Assembly (NCBI RefSeq): GCF_039555335.1
Contig: NC_092646.1
Span: forward strand, 30,519,680-30,583,679
DNA from: Amphiura filiformis
Lineage: Eukaryota; Echinodermata; Ophiuroidea; Amphilepidida; Amphiuridae
Reading direction: 5' to 3'
Length of the DNA stretch: 64,000 nt
The notes beneath the pieces were generated by a model. The model worked only from the letters and a program-made list of their open reading frames with translations. It searched no databases and was not told the origin of the DNA. The translations under genes and the position numbers were made by a program. Below are positions 24,795 through 36,000 of the stretch, piece by piece. The stretch's first letter is position 1. Every line of letters begins with the position of its first letter.

Positions 24795-24970
24795 TATTCC
24801 AGTTGAAATCCATACACCCCTATGGAAGACATGGCCTTAATCTTCCACACAGGGAGTGTGAATTTCAAATGGGATTACCTGAATGGGGACTCCATTTGAA
24901 ATCTACACCCCCTGTGTGAGAGATTAAGGTCATGTCTTCCATAGGGGGTGTATGGATTTCAAGTGGAATA
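24795..24970. mobile_element. Near-complete palindromic MITE (CCATACACCCC family)
   Basis: The 176 bp is almost one inverted repeat: TATTCCAGTTGAAATCCATA...CTATGGAAGACATGGCCTTA is mirrored by TCATGTCTTCCATAGGGGGT...TTTCAAGTGGAATA. This is the cleanest copy of the family seen at 1437-1725, 14690-15290 and 15540-15720. Confidence 0.85.
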
Positions 24971-25234
24971 GTCCATTCCGATTTTTACAAAGTGCCGAAT
25001 AACAGTTTGTTACAAACCGCCCCTATCTAACCCATGAAGTATTTTGACGATTCACAGAACGTAAACATAAAAAAAAACAGCTTTTCGCTGTTAAAAAAAT
25101 TTGTAACATCGCCAGTTCTTGACAGAATAAAATGATACAGATGGTTTATACTTACACAAGATAATAAAATTATCCTGTATCTTATATATTGATTCTAATC
25201 CGCTATATGCCTTGATCACAACTATTCGCTAACA

Positions 25235-25300
25235 TACTGCACATTAGTAACCATTGGTTACTGGTTCAAGCCTGGGCTCATACACCTGTTCCGAATTATG
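25235..25300 (+). ncRNA. tRNA-like / SINE fragment (box-B-like), tentative
   Basis: GGTTCAAGCCTGGGCTC at about 25263-25279 fits the B-box pattern of pol III promoters, but no complete tRNA cloverleaf is evident. Surrounding 24971-25680 has no gene. Confidence 0.2.
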
Positions 25301-25689
25301 ATATGCCATAGGCTTTGTGTTGTGATCATTTTGATCAGTGGTTTCATAACAAAACGTGATCCAGTTGACCTAGTAACGATCATATTCTAACATGCACTAC
25401 ACCATCGAATAGTGTATGTCTGTTTCTCAGTTCTTTTGTACAATTCCCAAGTTTTTAAAAAACACTGTTTTTCTACTGCAATAAAACCACACCGCACAAC
25501 CAACAGAATGCTTGTTCATCCTTAGGACAAAATTCTTCCTCAACAAGAAGTAGAGACGATCTATGAAATCCCCTTATCCTTTTAGAGGTATGGCGGACAC
25601 AATGGGATGGCGGTGCACAAAGTGGGTAAAATCTTTTGAATTTGGCGGGTTTTACCTATACTGAATACTGCCCTCCTATTGTGTACGCC

Positions 25690-26060
25690 ATGCCTTGAAA
25701 AGACTAATGGGGACTGTGCTGGTGCCTATATTGGAGAAACCAGCCATCAAAATAACAGCAAAAAGAGGTGAAGAAATTTGAACTAAGCCATATATGTGTG
25801 CTAGCCGTAAATCATCGATCACAGACATTCCGCTACCACTGATCATGTTGCCTCTACACCATCACTTGGGAGGACTCAAAAGTTATTGACAGAGAAGCTG
25901 ACGAGACCTCTAGGTGGCTGAAAGAAGCCATCTGGATAAGTTGAAAAAGAATAGACAATCTAAACAAGGATGAGAGGAGCATATTCACTCAATAATATCG
26001 TGGACCAACTCATCACACCCTCTATGGTGGTTCCTGTTCCCTATAAACATATGATGGTTT
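25690..26060 (+). pseudogene. Penelope-like element fragment, GIY-YIG endonuclease domain, broken
   Basis: Plus-strand frames give IVYAMPC, then CAGAYIGETSHQN, then WEDSKVIDREADETSRWLKE followed by AIWIS, a stop and NLNKDERSIFTQ. The order (A)YIGET ... WExxKVIDxE ... RWxxEAIWI ... NxDEG matches the C-terminal GIY-YIG region of Penelope-like reverse transcriptases. Stops and frameshifts interrupt it, and no reverse transcriptase motifs remain upstream, so it is a 5'-truncated dead copy. A CTGATGA...GAAAC motif follows at 26067-26095, as is common beyond such elements. 26101-26530 shows nothing further. Confidence 0.7.
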
Positions 26061-26530
26061 GCCAGTCTGATGAAACCCAAATTTTTGTTTGAAACGGCAT
26101 TAAAACTGTGAGTTTAAAATCTTCATTTTTCTGGAAATTGTACAAAAAAGAACTACCATTCCAAATTAACTTGTTCCAAGATATTCTCCCGGTCGGGTTG
26201 TTCCATCCAGTGCACTAACCCACTTCTCACGACTCTCAAAGGGGACACCCTCGCAAAATCCCTATTGGTTTGTACAGAGCCTTTCAGTTCCAGTCAATTT
26301 TCTATGCATAGAAAACACCAATTTGCTTTTCCTTCAGTAATTATCGGTATTCCCTTGTTTCACCAAGAGGTATTTTATGATGTGTTTTGTGATTTCCCCC
26401 ACTAAGTACAATGGTAATGTGTCCCCTTCGTTCCGAGGGCGCAAGATGGAACAGCCGAATCTTGGCAAAAACCCCCAACCAATGGGATGCAGCGATATAT
26501 CGCAAGTGATGTCATGCCGAACGACCGACC

Positions 26531-26790
26531 GAATGTGTGACACGTTCTGGTCCACAAAGGCCAAAGGAGGCATTTTTTAAAATTGAGTTATTGGAATTAC
26601 AAACATTAGGTTATCATATACTGAAAATACCACAAAGGTCTAGCATACTTGGTTTTAAAGTTATGAAGTTTTGTGATATATATTTTCTTATGTATTTTAT
26701 TGTTTTTTTACTCCATATTTTTGCCTTTATCTCAATATCAAATTTGCTGCCTTTGGCCTCTATGGACCAGATCATGTCACATAATATCAT
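26531..26790 (+). mobile_element. MITE with TCTGGTCCA...GGCCAAAGG ends, copy 1
   Basis: TCTGGTCCACAAAGGCCAAA at the left is mirrored by TTTGGCCTCTATGGACCAGA at the right. The interior (GTTTTGTGATATATATTTTC, TTATGTATTTTATTG) matches 30480-30715 in reverse. It lies about 140 bp downstream of the RWDD1 stop and contains the candidate AATAAA at 26701-26696, so the gene's 3' end may be in this element. Confidence 0.78.
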
Positions 26791-26930
26791 GTGTCACGTA
26801 ACTTTGAATATTCATCACATCATTGATGCTGATTTTCAATAACAGACTGATCAGCATTGTCATAAATCATGTCACCTGGGAGTTGGCATTGAATTGTTTT
26901 TGATGAGACTGTAGTCGGCAAGAGCTTTCA

Positions 26931-27010
26931 TCAATCCTCAAACTCTTCATCATCGATGTCCAATTCATCCATGTCTTGAAACAATGATTCATCTACTTGG
27001 ACTTTGTCAC
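26931..27010 (-). CDS. RWDD1: RWDD1 coding exon 7 and stop
   Basis: Acceptor tgattccacag, then DKVQVDESLFQDMDELDIDD and EEFED before TGA at 26933-26931. The VDESLFQxMDxL motif and the acidic end are typical of the family C-terminus. The tail is about 11 residues shorter than in human. Confidence 0.92.
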
Positions 27011-30000
27011 CTGTGGAATCAGATGGGGTAGAGATAAAAAGAGATGGCATTGATAATAATCATTTCATACAGATATCAAATGAATAAGTGATAATTCAGC
27101 ACAAAGTGCATTGTTATTGTAGCAGGGGTGTGAAATGGCTTTCAAAAAAAAAGCGGAAAATTTACCAACCAGTGGGTTTCGAAAAAAATCGGAAAATTTA
27201 CCTACCAAACTACAGTACAAATTCGATGCTATTCGCATGGCGTATTTCAAAAGCAAAAAATTGAAGATTATAAGCTTCCATTTCATGGCCTAAATGTGAG
27301 TGTCGCTCGACAAAATTACATTTTATGGTAGCCATGATGTATCTTCTCTTAATTCCATATGCTTTTTATGAAATCCAATGTGAAACTTCCGATGGATGGT
27401 TTGGATTGTAAATCACTTACAAACAATCACATAATTTCGTATTTCCCCACAGCGACCACGGCGCCATTTTTAACATCATCCGATGGGCGCAGTTCCAGAA
27501 CACAATGAGTATGAGCGAGGAATCAAAGAATATCGCGATGATGTTATGACCTGCGTTTCAATGACCCGGATTCATGACCTTTCAAACATCGTTAATCTTA
27601 TTTCCAGTCGTTTTATTGCAACACGTAATGCTATCAGAAGTGCACAGACACTATTTTGATTTTTGATGTTTTAAAAAAGCTGAAATTGAAATCGGTCGGA
27701 AAAATGAAAAAAGCGGATTTCCGCTTTTTAGCGGAGATTTCACACCCCTGTTGTAGGTAAAATTCTTCAAAATAACCGCAACAATTTTCGCCAGAGGTAA
27801 TTACTATTCACATGATACCACAATTCGACCAATTAACAATAGCTAACTACTCAAACTGGCCTTAAAGGGGCACTTCGTGATCCACAGCCTCATCCCCCAC
27901 TTTTCTCAAAAAAAGTTGAGATTTTTATATCACTGGAAACCTCTGGCTACATAATGTTTATGTACAAAATATTTCTTGCAGATTAATTCGTTTAGCAAAG
28001 ATATCGTGAAATTTGAATTTCGTTCTGGTGCACCAGAACGAAATTACAACGTATTGTCTATGGAGCAGTGTAATACACATAATCATGCATAACTTCATAA
28101 GCGCAATATCGGAATCAACTGAAATTTTGGGAATATGCTTTTTCGTGGATATGTACTGAAAAATGTCATAAAAAGAGGATACTAGGATCACGAAATACTC
28201 CTTTAAGCAGGCTGGAGTGATACAAAGTTATCAACACAACACATCGATTATACGCAGAACCTCAATTTTATAAATCTAAGTGTGTCTGGAGCATGGTGAA
28301 ACAATCCGAAAGTACTCTATTTTGCACTCCATGAGCGAGGCGCAAATATGATGGCAGTCTGGATATCTTGGAGATCAGTACCAGTTACTGTAGGGGCTAC
28401 CCTCGTTAACCCCATGAGAACTACCTGCCGATTGGCCAAAAAGAAGTTTTCATTATCAGTTGGACCAATCAAAAACATTGTTAGAATAATTTCACCACAC
28501 AAACAAATTGGGGTGAAAGCTCCAATCTGATTGGTGATTAAAGTGAAGATATCATGTAATTGACCAATCAGAGGCAATGTTAGATCGGCAGGTTGTAACT
28601 ACTGAAAAGTACTGTCACCCAGTTGTCATGTACCTGCCACGTGACCAGGGTTTCAAGCATTTTGCTGAAGGGGTATTTTCAAATTTTTTGGTCTTTTCAA
28701 TTGTGAATTTTTCCTCTGAAGGGGTCAAAACATTGCCCAAGGGGAATTTATTATTTTGGAAGACATTTCTAACAATGTATGTGTTGTTGGAGTACCCAAT
28801 CGTACCTGCACACCCCTGGGATGGGGGGCACTCCCACTTTGGAGGTGATGTGCGTATAGGGTCGTTATAACCCCCTTTTCAGCATCGTTGTTACCCAAAA
28901 CAAATCGCACAACCAAGTTAGGGGGCCCGCCCATGCAATTACCCACTGATCAAATTATAACAAATGTACACTTTCTTTTTATGAGGTGACTTACTTTCTT
29001 CAAGCAGAGCTATATCCGATGTAAATAAGTCTTCATTCTTTTCAAATAGCTCCCGTCCTGTAGGAATGAAATACAAACAAAAAATAAGTTTCCAATGATA
29101 CAGTTCTTTCAAGGACACCCTGTATATCATCAACCTGTGTCAGTCAGTCGCTCATTTATTTTTTTTGGCTCGATGTGTTACCAGTTAAAAGTACATTAGA
29201 ATTGTGTAAAAATCAGAATTTAAAACAAATGTGGGTATCCTCCTCACCAAATGTTACAATACATGAGCACTACTGGCCAAATTATTGTAAGAAACATTTT
29301 CATTGGCTACAAAGAAGACTATATCATGTATTTAGCCAATCAAAGATATGGTAAGAATTATCAATAGGGCTGAAGGGGATTGAGCTTAAAATTGCTGAGA
29401 GATCTAAAAGCTCTACTTTGATTGGTTACTCAGATGATTATATCAAGTAATTAACCAATCAGGTGCTCCGTATCTTACCTGTTAATTTCTTAGACTGGTC
29501 ACTTGCTTTTGTACTATTTATCAATCTTCTTTCAGCATCAAATTTGTCTTTCCATTCTAAAAAGGAGTCTAAAGTTACTGGAGTGCCTTTTAATATATTA
29601 TCCTGAAGAGAGAAAAACAAACAAAAACCGCAGTTACAGACTATGCTTATAGTTCAACCAATCATTTGCATATCAACAGATTTATTATTTTGCTAATTAG
29701 TAATTAATTTACTTTTTCTTCGTCATCAGCATTCGAAGCAATCATCATCAATAATGTATATTGCTGATAGCGAGTAATAGGCAAAAATGATGCATGCTGG
29801 GAATGAAAAGGGCTCAAATTCACCGTCACTGGTGATGAATTCAATAGCTTTTTAGCCTTTTTCATTCCCAGCATGCATCACGTTTGCCTAACAATTGCTA
29901 TCAGCAATATACCTTATGAATATTCTAAAAAAGTATTTTGTGGTATTTTGAATATTTAAATTGTCGTCTGCAATCACTATTGGAGTACCGTATTCGACCT

Positions 30001-33000
30001 AATTAGCGCCCTCCCCTAATAAGCTAATAATGATATAATACAAATTTTATGACAAATTATTCAAATTTGATATTTTTCAAATTTTTGATATTTGACAGTT
30101 CTCGAAGTAAACTTTATAAATCTTTATGATATGTACTTAAAGTGTATGTAAGCTGGGATGAAAAGCCGATGATCAATTGAACATTTTGACCTTTCATATT
30201 GAGGATATGGATTTTTTTATTTGGGGGAGGGGGAAATCAATACGAAAGGTCAAATTTTTCATTTGCTTGTCGGCATTTCATCCCAGTTACATACACTTAA
30301 AGTATACATGTATGTCATTAGATTTATAAAGTTTACTTTGAGGGCTGTTAAATATAGTATTATATCGTAAATTAAAAAAAAAATCAAAATTATTTGATAT
30401 CAGAAGGACATTCTTTGTATTCAGAATGCAATTTGATATGTCTGAAGTGCTCTTATGTCCCACAAAAAAATACTGTGCAAACGTTGCTACCAGAGCACTT
30501 AAAATAAAGGCAGAAATATGGAGTAAAAAAAACCCAATAAAATACATAAGAAAATAGGCATCACAAAACTTCAGAACTTTAGAACCAAACTATGTATTTG
30601 GTGTTTTCATAATATGATAGCCTAGTGTTTGTATAAGGTAATAATTATAGTAAATTAATTTTCAAAAATGCCTCCTTTGACCTCGATGGACCAGATCATG
30701 TCACATATTATGATTTCTTACCGCTTCCTCTTGTTTTTTCCTCTTTTCTTCTTCAATCAGTTCCCTTTCTTTAGCTAGTTCTTTCTTCCTTTCATCCACT
30801 CTCTCATTGAGGTGTTCTTGAAGGGCAGAAACTAAGGCAAATACCATGGCCATTCCTAAATTTTCTTCAATCTGAAAAAAAAATGTAAAAAAATCTTCAA
30901 TCTGCATCAATATAGTATATTCAGTTTCCTCTTGTAACGAGCAATCGTTCCCCATTTTGTTTATTTGCTCGTGCACAGGATGCGTAGCCCCATTACAAAC
31001 TTTACTTATATTATGCTGGGGAATGATTAAGCATCAGTAATGATCTCCTGTACTTGTATACACGAATCCGACTTGACACATTCCGACACCTCACCGAGGC
31101 CATAGCTGGGGGCCTTCCATCCATTTTACGTGATGCCAGTATCACAGGCCTGCAGCAGTTACCGCTCCCATGACGCGGTGCAAGTGCTACGCGCTCCGAT
31201 GCGCTCATGAAAGTGGGAGTCTTGGATCGCAATCCAAATGAACTAAGCTAGTTTGGATCGGATGGCCCCCAGCTATGGCCGACTTAATTCTGATCATCAC
31301 TTGGCTCGTCAGATTCGTCTATACTTGCAGAATATTTGTTTGTATGTATTGTATGCCTACCTTAGTACCCAGTTTTAACCACCGTTTATCAGTGGGAGCT
31401 GTGAGGCTGTCCATTTAGAGATCTAAAGGTTGTGAGTTCGAATCCCATGCCAGCATATTTCCTTGCTTGTTTTTGTGTTAATTTATTATCTTGTTTAATT
31501 GCAACACTTTGGGTAGGTAATTTGTTCTTTCTTTCTTATATGTGAATACTTCAATTATCTTCAAAAATTCCGCGCAACTCCCATGCCGGTATCCACTACA
31601 ATAAAGTATTGGACCTGCCTATCATCGATCACATGGTAGAGGATAGTAAAAACAACAATTCTTATTGTTTAATCTCTGACTGTAATTTAATTTAAAAACA
31701 TTCTATACCATTTTTCACCCTGGTGTTCACACGCATTATGTTTAAAGATGATACATAGATGCGCTTAAACAGCTGCTTCAACACGTTGACGTCGCTGCCA
31801 CATCAGGGTGAAAATTGGTATAGTATGCAACTTGGTTCTTTATCCCTGTTGTTTATTGATATAGTAAGAGTGGGTAAGCATTGCCAACTTGATCTTGTGC
31901 GCTAGTGTGTATTGTTTCAATATTTCATTGTTCCAATGTGCGATGCGCAAGCCTCCTACTTTTTAATTAAATTACCAAATTGACTTGAGTCACTGATGTA
32001 CCCAAATCACACGACCAGATTCCTATTGCTGCCGACCCCAGAGGTACACTGCTACCCAGCTACTTTGTGGCTACTAGAGTACCAATGCAGTACCAATCCA
32101 GTACCAGTGTACAAGTAAGCAATGTACATATGATTCCTATGTGTGTAGTAGTACCCCCAGAGGTACTCTAGAGTATCAATGAAGTAGTTGAGCAGCAGTG
32201 TAAAGCTGGGGCAACAGTAATAAGTCTGTTTGAAGTATGTCAGGCACAAAAGGAGAGGGCGTACCAGCAACTGTCTTTTGGAATTTGTGGGAGAGCATTA
32301 AACAGCTCTTCTGGAACCTTCAAGGAGAGCTGTTTAGAGCATTTACAATAGAATGTAAAGAGAGAATGGTCAACTAAAGGAGAGCTTAAAATCACTCTCC
32401 TATATCAGATTTAAGGAGAGCAGTACAGGGTGGGCCATTAAAAAGTTCACACTTTTTCGATGGCTTATTTCTCAGTAATGAAAACACATATTGAAATAAG
32501 TTGAACATATTTGTAAACCTCTATGTCTGGACTGTCATTGCTGAAAAGGGCATTAACATCCATGGTCTAATTACAAAATGGCGACCATTTAAAGCAGAGA
32601 AGTCAAAACCACTTTGCACACACGTAAGACTATAGACAATGATCATGCATATTAAGTTTTTAGGCTTAAGCAAGTTTTAAAAAAGTTTGATGACTTTATA
32701 TGCATTTACTTGAGTGTCATTGCCGGGGTCATCGGACTCATGCGTGTATGAGTTGTTTACTGTTTGAAAATCATTCACCTGTGAAATTGACACAAAAGGC
32801 TGATTGGACATGCTCATTTACATAACAAATACACTAGTTTTGGAGGGAACTTCAAATTTAAAATGCCTTTATGCATGCGTTCTTGTCATTCATGTTAGAG
32901 ATACCCGTGTAAGTACTTTGAGGTGATTCTTGCTGTTCAAAATGCGGCAGTTTACAAAGGAGGAACAAATTTTCATCGGGGAGGAAATTTCAAGAACCGG

Positions 33001-36000
33001 AAAGGTGCGCTCTGTCCTGAATGCATGGCCGAACCAGTTTCCGAATACCAGACTTCCTAGTCGCCGACACATCTATAATATTAAACAAAAGTTTCACTTA
33101 CATGGAACTGTTCTCAATCGGAACAAATCTAACAGTGGGAGACCACGAACAGGAAGATCAGCCAATCACATTGCCGATGTTAGAAGGATTTGCAAGCTAA
33201 CCCAAGATTGAGTACTCGACGGCACAATTGTCCCCATATTCCAAGGACAACGTTCAGACGAATCATCACTCATGATATCGAATGGCACCTTACAAGATCC
33301 TTAAGCGTCATGGACTGCAACCAGGAGATCCAAATCGGCGACTTCAGTTTTGTAACTGGTTAGTTAATAGAGCACGTCGCTTTCTTGATACCGCTGTTGT
33401 TTGTTGACGAGGCAAACTTTCAAATGGACGGGTCTGTCTCTTCTCAAAACGTACGGATGTATGCACCGAAAGGCAATCCTCCGAGAGACTTTGCTTTTAA
33501 CGTTCCACATGACAAACGCAAAAGTTAGTGTTCTCGCAGCCGTCACAGGAAACAACCGGTTGATAGGACCGATATTCGTTGACCAGAACATAAATGGAAA
33601 CGTTTACCTCGACATAATCAATGATCAACTAGAGCCTCAACTGGTCCAAATATTTGGACAGCAAGTTTAACAGGGCCATCCGCAGGGCGTGGTTCTTTCA
33701 AGACGGAGCGCCAGCCCAACGTCTTATCGCTGTTAGAGACAGATTGCAGGAGTTGTTTCCGCATCGTGTTGTCGGCCTTGGACATCATGTGGAGTGGCCT
33801 CCGAGGAGTCCTGATCTGACACCTTTGGACTTCTGGCTTTGGGGTGATGTCAAGGCGTCTGTGTATGCCGAAGGTCCGCCAAGGAATTTATGGGAGCTGA
33901 GGAGACGATTACAGATGCGTTCACAAGGATCCGACGCACCAGGGTTACTTCAAGAGCAGTTCACCATATGTACGATCGTGCGATGATTTGTATTCGCGAG
34001 CAAGGAGGCCACGTTGAAGGACGATAAGAGCACTTTAAAGATAGAAGCATTTTCACTGTGGCATGCATAAATACGTGACTTTATGGAACCATGATAAGCA
34101 GTAATGAAGAACAGAACTATTTTTATCAGAGTCAAATATGATTTTACTTGTATTCTTACTTTTCTAGTGCAATATTTTTAATTTCATGACAATTTGAGAC
34201 AAATAACTTCGTTTCCATTGAAGCACTGCTACGGTTTACATGTGTCTATATGAAGAAATAATTTCAAGAGAAGGAGAGACATTCCTGACACCTATTTATA
34301 AATTTATCTTGTTATATCTCTATATAAGATTTATGTTATAGTGCAATAACCATCATGAAGACTCGGGTATAAAATTATGCATATTATCTAGAATGCGACT
34401 GCAAACAAACGTTAACTGCACAGATTATTTAAAGCTACTGTTACATATTCTGTTCAACTGGAAGGCTACATATTCTGTTTGAAAAATAAATATTTATTTA
34501 AATATGGTTAATTTACAAGAGAATTATTGACAGAACTTTCATGCGTACTGTTATTTTTCTTCCTTTGTTCCTAATCCATTGTGGTGTGAACCAGCGACCA
34601 CCATATATCGCGTGATCATCCGCTCCATTTGACTTACGTGTGTGCAAAGTGGTTTTTGACCCCTTGCTTCAAATGGCCGCCATTTTGTAATTAGACCATG
34701 GATGTTAATGCCCTTTTCAGCAATGACAGTCCAGACATAGAGGTTTACAAATATGTTCAACTTATTTCAATATGTGTTTGCACTTTTGAGAAATAAGCCA
34801 TCAAAAAATTGTGAACTTTTTAATGGCCCACCCTGTAGAGAGCAATTGTTCCCGCTCTCCTCAAAAGGCAGTCCCTGGCGTACTTTGAATTGGGTAATCT
34901 TTGTATGCCCTTTCAGCTGACAAAAGATTACCCAAATCAAAGTACGCCCTCTGCTTTTGTGCCCGCCATACTTCAAAAAGGCTCATGGGTATCTGGTAGT
35001 ACAAGTTAATCATTCACCACGTTTGAAGCGAGCGATCGCTCTCGCTCGCCACCGCTCGCCCAAACTCAATTTCTAGCGAGCGATTTTCCACTTGCCAATG
35101 ACAATAAATATCGCTCGCTGCCCAAAATTGAATCCAATATCAATTTACATGCAAGTTTCAGCACTTCAGTGTATCCTGTATCCGATCTACCGTAATAAGT
35201 TAGCTTTCAACCCTGGATGCAAAAGAAAGGTTGTAAAGCTTTGTGAACAGTGGGTAATATTGTTTCATATTAGTATATATGAATGATTTTTCAGACCTAG
35301 CGAGTGATTCGATTAAAATGTAGAGAGTGATTCGACCCCTCTCCTAGCATCATGCTAGCGAGTGATTGACCACTCGCCTTTAAAATCTAGACGGCAAGGC
35401 CTGCACTTATTTGAGTTTTGCGGAAAAATGTCTCAATTGATATTATAAAACACTATACATTGTACAGACAACAAACGAATTAAGGTACCAGTCAGTTTCA
35501 ACCCTGTATCAGGTTGTATATCCTAACAAAGGCTGAAAAAGCAACAAATACCGTATTTCCTAGAATAGTCCTCCCCACTCGGGCGTTTCATTTTCCAAAA
35601 AATAAAGGTCATTTTTAGAATGATAATTCACATCAAAATCATTATAAGCTTAAAACTTGTGCTTAAATGACAAACTATGAACTTAGGAACAATGACTTCC
35701 GGTTCACTTTCGGGTTTACGACAAGATTTTCGCCAACTACCGACACCATGTGTGCACCTTGGTAAGCTTATTACACAAGGTAGCATGGAAATATCAGCAT
35801 TTTTTTAAACATATCTTGGTTGAAAAAAGTGATGGGGGCGTTTATTTGAAGGGGGTGACTATTCGAGGAAATACGGTAGTTACATCTTTTGTCTTGGATT
35901 TAAGACCTTATTTGTTGAAATTAGTCAAGAAATAAAGACACAGTGATCCAAATCCCAAGGAAGATGCAAATTCAAAAGTTGCAGATTGTTTCATTGAATG

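Larger units (their letters stand above)
32229..34977. mobile_element. Host MITE carrying a nested mariner-type transposon
   Basis: TTTGAAGTATGTCAGGCACA...AGAGGGCGTAC at the left is mirrored by GTACGCCCTCTGCTTTTGTG...CCATACTTCAAA at the right. Without the insertion (32426-34835) it would be about 340 bp. A relative in the opposite orientation, 42240-42430 (CTCTCCTTAGTTGACCATTT, AACAGCTCTTTCTTGAAGG), has no insertion. 34877-34948 forms a 28-bp-arm hairpin. Confidence 0.8.

Noticed and set aside
26067..26095. Hammerhead ribozyme core (CTGATGA ... GAAAC) after the Penelope fragment
   Set aside because: Stem II pairs only 3-4 bp, no stem I is possible because the upstream GTC abuts CTGATGA, and stem III is not evident. 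At most a decayed relic.
30872..30976. Upstream extension of the exon 4 frame to an ATG at 30976
   Set aside because: The family alignment starts at EENLG and a T-rich tract plus cag precedes it; the extension is intron sequence that happens to be open.
31395..31465. Functional tRNA gene
   Set aside because: Good TTCGAAT loop, but no acceptor stem, D-arm or anticodon arm could be paired; kept only as a SINE-like feature.
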